A DNA stretch of 55,653 bases from an uncultured Microcaldota archaeon (GCA_903828955.1 CAIKOA010000025.1:1-55653), one strand, 5' to 3'; shown: positions 1 to 8,842, numbered from the stretch's first letter. Made by a program: numbers and translations. The notes: generated by a model from the sequence alone, not told the origin.

Positions 1-26
1 CAAGAAAAAAAACAGGCAGAAATATA

Positions 27-431
27 ATGTACCAAATTAATTGGGATGGCCTTGTGGAAGCGTACAGAAAAGAAATGCTACGCCCCTACAAAGGCAAAGA
101 AACAGAAAGCCCGGAAGTAATACACGTTATCTCCTTGATAAATAAAATGTGCCGGAATCCTGAATTTAAGGGGCTCCTCGCGTACATAACCCGGAGCTCC
201 TTCTGGCCTTCCGAACGCCCAACTCTCTTATTTTATCTAAGAGATAAAATGTACCTCCTTTCTCTGTCCTTCTATGCTGGCTACAAAGACAAAAAAATAA
301 AAGCAAAAAATCCTAACCTCGAGCAGCTATACTTAGACCTATTAAAACTAGGAAAAATGTACGCTGAATCTCACTTTGAAGCCAAAAACATAGAATATCT
401 TATTGAAGGCAGATTAGACAACCCACTCTAG
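27..431 (+). CDS. Hypothetical protein, 134 aa
   Basis: I do not recognise a family. The product is a compact soluble-looking protein rich in Lys, Leu and Tyr, without a signal peptide or membrane segment. Predicted helices dominate, for example around residues 95-125. The frame is open from ATG at 27 to TAG at 431. The promoter would lie outside the window, so the start is uncertain. AAA and TTA codons are more frequent than in the GC-richer genes that follow (ftsZ onward), and the gene sits next to a tandem repeat, so it may be accessory. It is alone on its strand before tRNA-Arg. Confidence 0.6.
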   Translation: MYQINWDGLVEAYRKEMLRPYKGKETESPEVIHVISLINKMCRNPEFKGLLAYITRSSFWPSERPTLLFYLRDKMYLLSLSFYAGYKDKKIKAKNPNLEQLYLDLLKLGKMYAESHFEAKNIEYLIEGRLDNPL

Positions 432-434
432 CTA

Positions 435-525
435 GCCCTTTCTGGGCCAGCTCCAAGCTCCTTATCCGAAACCCGGTAAGCGAGCCTAAGGATTCCAAAA
501 ACGGGCAGCCTTGCCCTTTCTGGGC
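435..525. repeat. Two copies of a short palindromic 13-mer
   Basis: The 13-mer GCCCTTTCTGGGC occurs at 435-447, directly after the upstream stop codon, and again at 513-525. Each copy can fold a 4-bp GCCC/GGGC stem. The first could act as a weak 3' end signal for the 134-aa gene. The stretch from 432 to 738 has no gene and holds these palindromes plus the 45-bp tandem repeat. Confidence 0.4.
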
Positions 526-540
526 TTGTCCAGGGTGAAC

Positions 541-655
541 AGGGTGCACAACCTTTTTCTAAAAAGTTTCTAAAACAACCTGCACAGGGTGCACAACCTT
601 TTTCTAAAAAGTTTCTAAAACAACCTGCACAGGGTGCACAACCTTTTTCTAAAAA
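541..655. repeat. 45-bp tandem direct repeat, about 2.5 copies
   Basis: A 45-bp unit starting AGGGTGCACAACC and ending CAACCTGCAC runs 541-585 and 586-630 without a mismatch. A third partial copy of 25 bp runs 631-655. Each unit contains the AT palindrome TTTTTCTAAAAA. The copies abut without spacers, so this is not a CRISPR array. Perfect identity points to recent expansion. It lies in the gene-free stretch before tRNA-Arg. Confidence 0.9.
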
Positions 656-738
656 CTTTTATGCAAAAAAGTAGTGCAATAATTCAACTCCCACACCGTT
701 TAGGGGATAAAAAAAAGGGCTAGTTACCGCTATCAGAA

Positions 739-812
739 CGCCCTCACGGGGATTTGAACCCCGGTTCCAAGCTCCGCAAGCTCGTGTCCTGTCCAGGCTA
801 GACTATGAGGGC
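739..812 (-). tRNA. tRNA-Arg (anticodon GCG)
   Basis: Read on the minus strand, a full cloverleaf is visible: acceptor GCCCTCA/TGAGGGC, an archaeal Arg-type D arm (AGCCTGGA), anticodon stem CGAGC/GCTTG closing loop TTGCGGA, a 4-nt variable loop, and T arm CGGGG/CCCCG with loop TTCAAAT. Loop positions 34-36 read GCG, decoding CGC. The 3' CCA is not encoded and there is no intron. A TATA-like element on the same strand at about 857-866 (CTTTTTATAA) may drive it. Confidence 0.93.
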
Positions 813-927
813 ATAAAAACTCTGCATTGAGTGAATTGAATTTGTGTGCGGGAAGGTTATAAAAAGGCTCGCACCCCCAAACCCGGGCGATCCACTCCGG
901 AGATTCCCGGCGCCCTCCCCTGCCATT

Positions 928-941
928 TATTTAAAAATATA
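928..941 (+). promoter_or_regulatory. TATA-like promoter of ftsZ operon
   Basis: An AT-rich element (TATTTAAAAATATA) lies about 45 nt before the ftsZ ATG. Transcription starting about 26 nt downstream would give a roughly 20-nt leader carrying the AGGTG Shine-Dalgarno at 971-975. Confidence 0.5.
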
Positions 942-980
942 TCTTATTATCAACATTCCAATACTTCTTTAGGTGTTTCT

Positions 981-2078
981 ATGTTTAGTGCGAACCCACA
1001 AGGAGCCGCAACAGCGCCGGCTCAGCAGCCAACGAGCAAGGAAGACGAGGAGATACTCAGATTCATAGAGGAAAGCAAGCCCCGCGTCTTTGTAATCGGA
1101 TGCGGAGGAAGCGGAACGAACACGCTCGACCGCCTCTTCGAGCTCGGCATAAAGGATGTGCAACTCGTCGGAATGAACACGGACGCGCGCCACCTGCTTA
1201 AAATCCGCGCAAACAAGAAAGTGCTTCTTGGAAAGCAGCTCACCAAGGGAAGGGGCGCAGGCAGCAACCCCGAAGTCGGGATGAACGCCGCAAAGGAAAG
1301 CATGGAAGAGATAAAGGCGGCAATGCAGGACGCAAACATGGTATTCATAACCTGCGGCCTCGGTGGAGGCACAGGAACCGGAAGCGCGCCAATCGTTGCA
1401 GAATACGCAAAAAGCACCGGAGCCCTCACAATCGCAGTGGTCACCCTCCCCTTCACTTCCGAAGGCAGGGTAAGGATGGAAAACGCATTGCAGGGCCTTG
1501 AGAAATTGAAAAAGCACACCGATACCCTCATCGTAATCCGCAATGACAAACTGCTCACAATCGCCCCTGACCTTCCGCTCAACACCGCGTTCCGCGTTTG
1601 CGACGAAGTTCTCGCAGGCTCGGTAAAAGGAATCGCAGAACTGATTACCTGCTCCGGAATGGTAAATGTGGATTTTGCTGACCTGAAAACAATCCTTTCC
1701 GATGCAGGCTACGCAGTAATCGGGCTCGGGGAGGCCTCGGTGGATGCAAAGAGCGAAGAGCGCTCAACAATCGCAATAGAAACCGCGCTTAATTCACCGC
1801 TTCTCGACTCTGAAATAAGCAGCTCCACCCGCGCACTCATTAATGTAGTGGGCGGCCAGGACATGACGCTCAAAGAGGCGGAATTGATTGTTTCCGAGAC
1901 CGCAAAGCGTATAAACGCCAATGCCCACATCATCTGGGGCGCACGGGTCGAAGACGACCTCCAGAAGGCATCAATAAAAGTGCTCGTGGTGCTCGGCGGG
2001 GTCAAGTTCCCGGCGTACAGCCTCCAGGAGAAGATGCCCGAAGGCCTCGATGAAATGGACCTTGACGTAATAGGGTGA
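981..2078 (+). CDS. ftsZ: Cell division protein FtsZ
   Basis: This is a tubulin-like GTPase that assembles the cytokinetic ring in the cytoplasm; the product has 365 aa. It shows the N-terminal nucleotide-binding strand (VIGCGGSGTNTL near residue 37), the tubulin/FtsZ signature GGGTGTGSAP, and the T7 synergy loop NVDFADLKT that completes the GTPase site of the next subunit. ATG 981 is preferred over an in-frame ATG at 846. It has AGGTG at the right spacing, and the extra upstream residues look nothing like FtsZ. The tail after the core is short. The gene is followed by secE (4-nt gap) and spt5, a cluster frequent in archaea that ties division to secretion and transcription genes. Confidence 0.97.
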   Translation: MFSANPQGAATAPAQQPTSKEDEEILRFIEESKPRVFVIGCGGSGTNTLDRLFELGIKDVQLVGMNTDARHLLKIRANKKVLLGKQLTKGRGAGSNPEVGMNAAKESMEEIKAAMQDANMVFITCGLGGGTGTGSAPIVAEYAKSTGALTIAVVTLPFTSEGRVRMENALQGLEKLKKHTDTLIVIRNDKLLTIAPDLPLNTAFRVCDEVLAGSVKGIAELITCSGMVNVDFADLKTILSDAGYAVIGLGEASVDAKSEERSTIAIETALNSPLLDSEISSSTRALINVVGGQDMTLKEAELIVSETAKRINANAHIIWGARVEDDLQKASIKVLVVLGGVKFPAYSLQEKMPEGLDEMDLDVIG

Positions 2079-2082
2079 AAAA

Positions 2083-2244
2083 ATGATTTCAATTGAATTT
2101 CTCCAAAGGTGCATACGCGTCCTCCAGATTGCAAGGAGGCCGACCAAGAAGGAATTCGACGAAATACTCCGCATAACCGGGATAGGAATGATTTTCGTGG
2201 GCGTGGTCGGGATGGCGATGTACATAATTTTCTCGTTCATATAA
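2083..2244 (+). CDS. secE: Preprotein translocase subunit SecE/Sec61 gamma
   Basis: A 53-aa protein with one C-terminal membrane helix (about residues 30-52) and the conserved amphipathic helix before it (FLQRCIRVLQIARRPTKKEF). That helix clamps the two halves of SecY. Its size and the motif RPTKKEF are typical of archaeal SecE. It starts 4 nt after the ftsZ stop and ends 13 nt before the spt5 start, so it is surely cotranscribed. SecY is not in the window. Confidence 0.93.
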   Translation: MISIEFLQRCIRVLQIARRPTKKEFDEILRITGIGMIFVGVVGMAMYIIFSFI

Positions 2245-2257
2245 GGGGTTGAAAAAA

Positions 2258-2716
2258 GTGATCTTTGTATTCAGGGTAACAACCGGGCAGGAAAAGATCG
2301 TCTCTCAGATGCTTGAGAAGAAGGCGAGGGCGCAGAAGATTGCGATTTATTCCCTCCTCGTTCCAGAGAATGTAAAAGGATACCTTTTCGTGGAGGCTGC
2401 AAGCGAGAACGACGCGGTCAACCTTGCCCAGAAAACCCGCCATGTAAAAGGAATACTCAAAAGCCAGATTGAACTGGCTGAAATCGAAAAGATGGTGAAG
2501 GCCGAGAAGCCCGCAGCGCTCACAATCGAAATCGGGGACATCGTGGAAATAAAGAGCGGCGCATTCAAGGGAGACAAGGCAAAGGTCACCAAGATTGACG
2601 ACAACAAGGACGAGCTCACCGTTGAATTCACGGACATGGCGGTGCCAATTCCGACAACGATAAAACGCAAGATCGCAAAGCTCGTGAAGAAATCCGGGGA
2701 TGAAGCGGAGTATTAA
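2258..2716 (+). CDS. spt5: Transcription elongation factor Spt5 (NusG)
   Basis: A 152-aa protein with an NGN domain (about residues 1-85, opening IFVFRVTTGQEK) followed by a KOW domain (about 93-125, GDIVEIKSGAFKGDKAKV). It binds the RNA polymerase clamp together with Spt4 and keeps elongation processive. GTG 2258 is chosen because the GGGG at 2245-2248 then has normal Shine-Dalgarno spacing. A TTG at 2249 would add three residues. The last 30 residues are charged. A pyrimidine/T-rich stretch follows the stop (about 2720-2760) and may end the operon. Confidence 0.95.
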   Translation: MIFVFRVTTGQEKIVSQMLEKKARAQKIAIYSLLVPENVKGYLFVEAASENDAVNLAQKTRHVKGILKSQIELAEIEKMVKAEKPAALTIEIGDIVEIKSGAFKGDKAKVTKIDDNKDELTVEFTDMAVPIPTTIKRKIAKLVKKSGDEAEY

Positions 2717-2789
2717 ACCTTCTCCAGATCCCCCTTAATTTTCTTATTTTTCCTCCAATTCAAAACTAAAAATAAAAAATTAGTAAAAA

Positions 2790-3926
2790 TTACGCTTTCC
2801 TTACTTTCCTCAATTTTAATTCCTTCTTTCCCCCGGAATCCCCTTCCATATAAACCGTCCTTGTCGGGAAAGGTATGCTTATCCCATCTTTCTTGAACTG
2901 GTAGTAAACTTCCCTCACAAGCTCCCCCTGCACCGTATACTTATCCGTATAGGTGGGAACTTTCACAACCACCTTGTAATTAACCGAGCTGTCCCCGAAA
3001 GTGTCCGCCCTCACTACGGTAGTGTCCGGGTTCAGTATTTTGCTTCCGTTTTTCACCGCGTTCCTGACCGCCTGCTTGAGCGAAGCAACAACCTTGTCCG
3101 GCTCATCATTGTAGGACGCCCCGAAAGTGAGCGCAATGCCCATCTCCTCGCTCGGCGCGTGGAAATTCGTAATTATGCTTGTTGCCAGTTTTGAATTCGG
3201 CACGAAAACAATGTTGCCCGAGAGCGTCTTTATCCTCGTGCTCCTCCAGCCGACCTCCTCAACGTTCCCCTCGATTCCGGTCGCATCCTCTATCTTGATG
3301 TAATCGCCGGGCTTTATCGGCTTGTCCGCAAGGATGTACACTCCCGAGAAGAAATTGCTGAGCGTATCCTGCAATGCAAGTGCGACCGCCAATCCTGCGA
3401 TGCCCAGCCCCGCAATGAAAGCGGAAATCTCTATCCCCAATTTGTTCAATAGAATTATGAAGCCCACAATGTAAATGAGCACGCGCACAATCTTCCGGAA
3501 GAGCGGATAAATCTCATCATCGAATTTTGATTCGGTCTTTGGCGCGATCTCCTGCCCATACCAGACCATTATCCCATCGATAAGGCGGTCCGCGGTATAC
3601 GTTCCCGCAATTATGAAAAGCACAATGAATATCTCTGAAGTCCCGTGCCCGGCCAGGTTGAATTCCGGGTAGAACCAGAGAAGCGATACGTATGCGGAGA
3701 GCAGTATGGAGAAAATCTTCATCGGCCTTCTCGCCCTGTCGATTAGTATGTCGTCCAGCGTGGTCTTGGTTTTCTCCGTAAGCGCCTTGATTGCCCGGAA
3801 AAGAACCATCGCAACGCTATAAAACAGGAACGAAAACAATGCGAATGCAATCAGGAAGGTCGTAATGTGCCCCCCCGGAAGCACTCCGGCATAACCATTA
3901 ATAGCGGTTAATATTCCATCAAGCAT
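2790..3926 (-). CDS. MscS-family mechanosensitive ion channel
   Basis: A 378-aa small-conductance channel that should open under membrane tension and release solutes. Hydrophobic helices occupy about residues 15-50, 75-125 and 145-200. The pore-lining helix with its Gly/Ala pattern (FIAGLGIAGLAVALALQD) is followed by the MscS beta domain entrance (LSNFFSGVYILADKPIKPGD). A soluble alpha/beta domain runs to the C terminus, and its last 20 residues are basic. It is transcribed divergently from glyA, sharing a 65-bp intergenic region. Confidence 0.93.
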   Translation of the reverse strand: MLDGILTAINGYAGVLPGGHITTFLIAFALFSFLFYSVAMVLFRAIKALTEKTKTTLDDILIDRARRPMKIFSILLSAYVSLLWFYPEFNLAGHGTSEIFIVLFIIAGTYTADRLIDGIMVWYGQEIAPKTESKFDDEIYPLFRKIVRVLIYIVGFIILLNKLGIEISAFIAGLGIAGLAVALALQDTLSNFFSGVYILADKPIKPGDYIKIEDATGIEGNVEEVGWRSTRIKTLSGNIVFVPNSKLATSIITNFHAPSEEMGIALTFGASYNDEPDKVVASLKQAVRNAVKNGSKILNPDTTVVRADTFGDSSVNYKVVVKVPTYTDKYTVQGELVREVYYQFKKDGISIPFPTRTVYMEGDSGGKKELKLRKVRKA

Positions 3927-3949
3927 GATACTAATTTTGAGGGAAATTC

Positions 3950-3960
3950 TTTTAATATAT
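3950..3960 (+). promoter_or_regulatory. TATA-like promoter of glyA
   Basis: TTTTAATATAT lies 32-42 nt before the glyA ATG. The leader carries a strong Shine-Dalgarno, GGGAGG at 3978-3983, 8 nt from the start codon. Confidence 0.55.
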
Positions 3961-3991
3961 AGCGCAGAAATCCATTCGGGAGGAAATTCTC

Positions 3992-5245
3992 ATGTTTGAC
4001 AACCTAAAGAAAAAAGACCCGGCAGTGTATGAACTCACCCAGAAGGAATTGCAGAGGCAGAGGAATACCCTCGCGCTCATCGCCTCCGAGAATTACGCTC
4101 CGATGGAAGTCCTGGAAGCTTCCGCCTCAGTGCTCACAAATAAATATTCTGAGGGCTACCCTGGAAAACGCTACTATGCGGGAAACGAGGTAATCGACCA
4201 GGTGGAAACCCTCGCAATTGAACGCGCAAAAAAGCTCTTTGGGATGGGCTACGCGAACGTGCAGCCCCACTCCGGCTCCAGTGCGAACTTCGCAGCCTAC
4301 CGCGCCCTCATGAAGGAAGGCGATACTTTTATGGGCCTCCGCCTGGACCAGGGCGGCCACCTTACGCATGGAAGCCCGGTGAATTTCTCAGGGCAAATCT
4401 ACAAGGTGGAAAGCTACGCAGTGGACAAGGAAACCGAGATGCTCGACTACGATGCAATCATGAAGCAGGCGTTGCAGGTGAAGCCCAAAGTAATCGTTTG
4501 CGGCTACACCGCCTATCCGCGCACGGTCTATTTCGATAAATTCCGCGCCATTGCAGACGCATGCGGCGCATTCCTTTTCTGCGACATCGCACACATCGCA
4601 GGCCTCATTGCAGGGGGAGCGCACATGCAGGTCGGCCCTTACGCAGATGTGGTCACAACCACCACGCACAAAACCTTAAGGGGCCCGCGCGGCGCCATTA
4701 TCCTCTCGAACAAGGAGGAGCACGCAAAAGCAATCGACAAGGGCGTATTCCCCGGCTCCCAGGGAGGCCCCCTCGATCACATCACCGCGGCAAAGGCGGT
4801 CTGTTTCCACAACGCAATGCAGCCTGAGTTCCGCACCTATGCGGCGCAAATCGTAAAGAATGCGAAAGTTCTCGCTGAAGAAGTGCAGTCCCTCGGCTTC
4901 CGCCTTGTTTCCGGAGGCACGGACAACCACCTCATCCTCATAGATGTAAAATCCAAGGGAACCGGCTTGAACGGAAAGATTGCCCAGGACGCGCTCGAAA
5001 AAGCCGGAATAATCTGCAACAAGAACACAATCCCCTACGATACGGAAAAGCCGTTCGTTGGAAGCGGAATAAGGATTGGAACCCCGGCAGTCACCACGCG
5101 CGGCCTGAAGGAATCCGAAATGAAGGAGATTGCGCGCCTCTTTGGAAAAACTCTTGAGCACCCCTCAGATGAAGCGATGCTTGCAAAAATAAAAGGCGAA
5201 GTGAAATCCTTAATGGACCGCTTTCCGCTTTACCCCGAACTCTAA
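3992..5245 (+). CDS. glyA: Serine hydroxymethyltransferase
   Basis: A PLP enzyme converting serine to glycine while charging tetrahydrofolate (or an archaeal pterin) with a C1 unit. The product has 417 aa, the full family length. Visible motifs are LIASENYAP, KYSEGYPGKRYY, the PLP-lysine region TTTTHKTLRGPRG with the Schiff-base Lys, and GTPAVTTRG near the C terminus. folD lies 1.2 kb downstream on the same strand, so C1 charging and methylene-folate interconversion are encoded close together, separated by one gene on the other strand. Confidence 0.97.
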   Translation: MFDNLKKKDPAVYELTQKELQRQRNTLALIASENYAPMEVLEASASVLTNKYSEGYPGKRYYAGNEVIDQVETLAIERAKKLFGMGYANVQPHSGSSANFAAYRALMKEGDTFMGLRLDQGGHLTHGSPVNFSGQIYKVESYAVDKETEMLDYDAIMKQALQVKPKVIVCGYTAYPRTVYFDKFRAIADACGAFLFCDIAHIAGLIAGGAHMQVGPYADVVTTTTHKTLRGPRGAIILSNKEEHAKAIDKGVFPGSQGGPLDHITAAKAVCFHNAMQPEFRTYAAQIVKNAKVLAEEVQSLGFRLVSGGTDNHLILIDVKSKGTGLNGKIAQDALEKAGIICNKNTIPYDTEKPFVGSGIRIGTPAVTTRGLKESEMKEIARLFGKTLEHPSDEAMLAKIKGEVKSLMDRFPLYPEL

Positions 5246-5260
5246 AAATTTCAATTATTT

Positions 5261-6316
5261 TTATTTTTGTATGGGCCTTCCCTTAATCCTGTCCACTATT
5301 CTGCGGCAGAACTCCGTAACCGGCCCGGCAGGAACGCGGATCGGCGCCTCGTCTTTTTCTCCTTTAGCCCTGAGATTCTTCGCTTTCCTGGTGTCATCCA
5401 AATTCTTTCCAACGAATTTCTTCGGGAGCGGAAGCTCTTCGGGCTCAGAAGCAATCCCTATTCTCGTAATTAAAGCGGTAAGCCTCCTTATCTTTCTAGA
5501 TTTTTCCTCTCCTTCCAGATTGGGGTTCATTTCGGCAGCCGCCCTCTCCTTCTCTAGCCAGTCGAGGACCTCGTTTTCCATTCCCGCAAGGCGCACAACT
5601 ACGTCAGAAGCAACCCTTGCAGAGTTCCCATCCCCCAAGGCAGTTCCTATCAAAGGCTTTACCGCAGTCCCCCGGACCCTTGCCTTCTTCATCGCCTCTG
5701 CCGCTTTCTTCACCGCCTCCTCTGCACGCGCGTAGATGGGAAGGTTGCCGTTAGCTTCCGCATCCGAAAGCTCTTTCAGAAGCGTTAAAATGACGGCCTT
5801 ATCCGCACAGTTCCATAAGATTTCCGTAGCAGTTCCCCTAACCTTCTCAGAATCATCCAGCAATGCGCATCTTAAGATCGTTTTCCCAAGTCCCCCGTTT
5901 ACCGGAGCGGAGCCCTTCTCCCCGGCCCCCTTGGAAATTATCCTGCCTATTGCCTCAATTGCGGCTTCCCGCACTTTCTCATCAGAATCCAATGCGTATG
6001 CCCTGCCGCCATATATCATAAAGTTCTTGAAAGGATAATCGAATTTCGGCCTTTCCGTGGAGTCCAGGAGAAGCGAGAGGTAGACCGCATCCTCGATCCC
6101 GCCCGCATTCCCGATTACCCTGACCATCATCTGCCTTGCAAAGCTCCCAACTTGCTCAAAAACTAGGTCTGCAATTGCGGCGCGCACCTCCGCATTCGAA
6201 GGCTCGCCGGGAGCATAGCAGTAACATTTCTCCAGAATCGGCTCGCATTCAATCCCCCTTGTCGCTATCCCTTCAAGAATCTTTATTTTATTATTCTCGA
6301 CATCGGATGCGAGCAT
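5261..6316 (-). CDS. HEAT-like repeat protein, function unknown
   Basis: A 351-aa soluble protein made almost entirely of helices. Several stretches look like degenerate HEAT/armadillo units, such as SDEKVREAAIEAIGRII, DSEKVRGTATEILWN and NSARVASDVVVRLAG, each with the Asp-then-helix pattern. Such solenoids usually bind proteins. The last 80 residues are basic and proline-rich, and there is no signal peptide or membrane helix. It lies between glyA and folD but on the opposite strand, so it is not in their operon. No specific family is recognised. Confidence 0.7.
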   Translation of the reverse strand: MLASDVENNKIKILEGIATRGIECEPILEKCYCYAPGEPSNAEVRAAIADLVFEQVGSFARQMMVRVIGNAGGIEDAVYLSLLLDSTERPKFDYPFKNFMIYGGRAYALDSDEKVREAAIEAIGRIISKGAGEKGSAPVNGGLGKTILRCALLDDSEKVRGTATEILWNCADKAVILTLLKELSDAEANGNLPIYARAEEAVKKAAEAMKKARVRGTAVKPLIGTALGDGNSARVASDVVVRLAGMENEVLDWLEKERAAAEMNPNLEGEEKSRKIRRLTALITRIGIASEPEELPLPKKFVGKNLDDTRKAKNLRAKGEKDEAPIRVPAGPVTEFCRRIVDRIKGRPIQK

Positions 6317-6413
6317 GTAATAAATTATGTTGTCTTATGTTTTTAAATCATACATATTCCCCCATTCTTGCCCATTCCGCAAATTCTTTAAAATCCGCCA
6401 GCGTTATTTATCC

Positions 6414-7235
6414 ATGCTTCTTGAAGGAAAATCCCCCGCAGAAAAAATACTCTTGGAAACCAGGAACAAGGCAGTCAGGCTTGGCTTCTCCCCAGGCCTT
6501 GCAATAATCCGCGTCGGGGAAGACCCCGCTTCCAAAACCTATGTGGGCACAAAACTACGCAAGGCAGAGGAATGCGGCATAAGCGGAAAGGAGTATGCAT
6601 TGACCGCGCACACCCCGGAAAAGAAGATAACCGACCTAATTCGCCGCCTAAATAAGGACAAGAAAATCCACGGAATAATAGTCCAGCTCCCGCTTCCAGC
6701 GCACTTCAATACCGAAAAAGTGCTCAACACCATTTCCCCGGATAAAGACGTGGACGGCCTCCACCCCCTCAACCTCGGAAAGCTATTCAAGGGAAAGCCC
6801 GCATTCGTTTCCGCAACCCCACAGGGAATAATGGAAATCCTTAATTTCTACAAAATCCGCATCGCAGGAAAGAACGCAGTGGTGGTCGGAAGGAGCGACA
6901 TGGTCGGAAAGCCGATGGCCGCCCTCCTCCTTAACGCGGATGCGACAGTGGAAATCTGCCACAGCAAGACCCACAATCTCGCAGAGCACACCAAACGCGC
7001 AGACATCCTTGTAGTTGCAGTCGGAAAGCCCCATTTCATTACCGCAGACATGGTAAAGGAAGGGGCAACCGTAATCGATGTGGGAATCAACCGCACCGAA
7101 GGAAAAATCGTAGGCGATGTTGATTTCGAAAAAGTAAGCAAAAAAGCAGGCGCAATAACCCCGGTTCCCGGGGGAGTCGGATTGCTCACGGCCGCCTGCC
7201 TACTCAAGAATGTGCTTAAAGCCGCAGGCAGATGA
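6414..7235 (+). CDS. folD: Bifunctional methylene-THF dehydrogenase/cyclohydrolase FolD
   Basis: It oxidises methylene-tetrahydrofolate to methenyl-THF with NAD(P) and hydrolyses it to formyl-THF. The product has 273 aa. Motifs in order are SKTYVGTKLRKAEECGI (catalytic Lys region), IIVQLPLP, DKDVDGLHPLN, the nucleotide-binding VVGRSDMVGKP, and the C-terminal PVPGGVGLLTAA. ATG 6414 gives the normal family N terminus; the open frame reaches further upstream but those residues do not resemble FolD. A TATA-like TTTAAAATC lies at about 6388-6396, so the message is probably leaderless. It works with glyA in C1 metabolism. Confidence 0.95.
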   Translation: MLLEGKSPAEKILLETRNKAVRLGFSPGLAIIRVGEDPASKTYVGTKLRKAEECGISGKEYALTAHTPEKKITDLIRRLNKDKKIHGIIVQLPLPAHFNTEKVLNTISPDKDVDGLHPLNLGKLFKGKPAFVSATPQGIMEILNFYKIRIAGKNAVVVGRSDMVGKPMAALLLNADATVEICHSKTHNLAEHTKRADILVVAVGKPHFITADMVKEGATVIDVGINRTEGKIVGDVDFEKVSKKAGAITPVPGGVGLLTAACLLKNVLKAAGR

Positions 7236-7236
7236 T

Positions 7237-7710
7237 TCAGATCTCAATCCATTCAGTTCCTTCCTTCTGGTAAAGGCCTTTCGCGTCCCTCCTCTTCACA
7301 ATCCTTAGCGCCTGCCCAATGCATATGAAGTGGTCCCCTGCCTCAACTGTGTCCACAAGCTTGCATTCAATGCTTACCGGGGATTCCTTTATGAGCGGGC
7401 ATTTTATCCTGCTTCCTTCCTCCTTTGTAAGCCCGCTTCCAGAAAACTTTTCCGTGTCCCTCCCGCTATGCGTGCCGCAGAAAAGCGCGGCCTTTTTCAT
7501 GTCCGGGGCAACAAGGTTAATCCCGAAGCATTTCCCTTCCTTCACGAGATTGTAGGAGAATCTCTTATCGCTCAAAGAAACACCGAACATGGGCGGCTCT
7601 GCGGAAAGCGGATAGCACCACGATGCCGCCATTATATTGTCCTTCTCCTTAGCCCTGCTTGTAATCAGGACAATCCTCATCGGATAAAGAAGCCGGTAAA
7701 TCTTTTCCAT
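7237..7710 (-). CDS. Flavin reductase-like FMN-binding protein
   Basis: A 157-aa protein of the flavin reductase/split-barrel family. The opening YRLLYPMRIVLITSRAKEKDN, then MAASWCYPLSAEPPMFGVSL and RFSYNLVKEGKCFGINLV, are the typical FMN-binding segments. The C-terminal half is the beta-barrel closure (VEAGDHFICIGQALRI). Family members reduce flavins or act as NAD(P)H:flavin oxidoreductases, and the true substrate cannot be read from sequence. It converges on folD with only 1 nt between the stops, and its 5' end faces the metallopeptidase gene. Confidence 0.85.
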   Translation of the reverse strand: MEKIYRLLYPMRIVLITSRAKEKDNIMAASWCYPLSAEPPMFGVSLSDKRFSYNLVKEGKCFGINLVAPDMKKAALFCGTHSGRDTEKFSGSGLTKEEGSRIKCPLIKESPVSIECKLVDTVEAGDHFICIGQALRIVKRRDAKGLYQKEGTEWIEI

Positions 7711-7787
7711 ATTACTCGCTCGCAGAAAAAGGTTAAATTATTGCCCCCATTTCCCCTTATAAACATTTTCTCCCATAAATTAATACC

Positions 7788-8831
7788 ATGGCGGCGCAAG
7801 TCCAGAGAACTCTCTCAATTCCAGAACTCCAAAAGCCCCCAAAGAAAAGATTCATTTTCGCGGCAATCCTCGTAGCCGGCCTCTCGCTCGCATCCTCCCC
7901 GGTTTCCCCGATTCCTGAAAACCCATACACTCTTTTTCCGGTTGCAACCCTTCCCCCAAACCCCTATACAATATGCGAACGCACAGAGGGAATCTGCGCG
8001 CCCAGAGTTGTCATAAGGCAGAAGAAGGATTTGAAGGAATACGGAATCTTCTCCAGTTCGCAGGTGAATTCTGCAAAGCAAAGCCAGGCCGGAGAAACCC
8101 TCAAAAAACTGAAGTGGCTCTATGAAGGCACACCGGTCGAAAAAGCGCTTTCCTCCTTCCCCCCAATTGTATTCGAATCGCAATTAAGCCTGGAAGGAGT
8201 TGCTGACTTGAGCCCAAACAAAGGAGCCCAGCTCCAGAACACAAATCTTGCCCTCCTTGATTTTGGAAAGGATTCGCGCCCTTCCGAAAGGGAACTGATA
8301 CTTGCCCATGAACTGATCCACTATATTTCCTGGCTTGGAAGCGGCTGGGAGGCCTCCTACCTTTTCCAGGGAGAAAAAATTTCCACAATGAGCCCGGAAT
8401 GGCTCGCAGAGGGAATGGCAAACTGGGCTGCCTGTAGAACCCTGGAGTTTTCCTGCATTCTTAACCCCGAAGGCACTGGGCTCAAGGCATACCACACGGA
8501 AACCTACATCATGGCATTCCTGGAAATGCTTTCCGGAAAGGAAGCGCTCAGAAAAGCCCTTGTTAGCGGAGATTTTGCGCAAGTGCAGTCCGCACTGGAT
8601 AAATCCTTTGGAAAAGGGACCTTCGAGCAATTGATGGATAAGGAATCAATCTCGGATGCGCTCATATTCCTTGCGCTACGGACGCGGGGCTTCCAGGAAA
8701 GCCCCTCTTCAATTTCCAGCCCCCACGACGCTTTCACCGCTGATGCGCTCTCTTTTCTGCGGAACTCAACCCAGCTCCTGGTCGATGGCGGCTACCTCTC
8801 AAAGCAGATACTGGAAAAATCCAAATTCTGA
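7788..8831 (+). CDS. Putative membrane-anchored or secreted zinc metallopeptidase
   Basis: A 347-aa protein with an N-terminal hydrophobic segment (about residues 22-38, FAAILVAGLSLASSP) preceded by a basic stretch, suggesting export or anchoring. The active site LAHELIHYIS is an HExxH zinc motif near residue 173. It is followed about 40 residues later by EWLAEGMANW, where Glu could be the third ligand as in gluzincins (peptidase MA-like). The rest is helical. Four Cys in the middle may form disulfides. A TATA-like CTTATAAAC lies near 7757. I infer proteolysis at the cell surface; the substrate is unknown. Confidence 0.75.
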   Translation: MAAQVQRTLSIPELQKPPKKRFIFAAILVAGLSLASSPVSPIPENPYTLFPVATLPPNPYTICERTEGICAPRVVIRQKKDLKEYGIFSSSQVNSAKQSQAGETLKKLKWLYEGTPVEKALSSFPPIVFESQLSLEGVADLSPNKGAQLQNTNLALLDFGKDSRPSERELILAHELIHYISWLGSGWEASYLFQGEKISTMSPEWLAEGMANWAACRTLEFSCILNPEGTGLKAYHTETYIMAFLEMLSGKEALRKALVSGDFAQVQSALDKSFGKGTFEQLMDKESISDALIFLALRTRGFQESPSSISSPHDAFTADALSFLRNSTQLLVDGGYLSKQILEKSKF

Positions 8832-8842
8832 AAAAACAGTAT

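Noticed and set aside
541-655. CRISPR array
   Set aside because: The 45-bp units abut with no spacers, there are only about 2.5 copies, and no cas gene is present.
846-980. N-terminal extension of FtsZ starting at 846
   Set aside because: The added 45 residues are unlike FtsZ, overlap the promoter region and lack a Shine-Dalgarno; ATG 981 has AGGTG.
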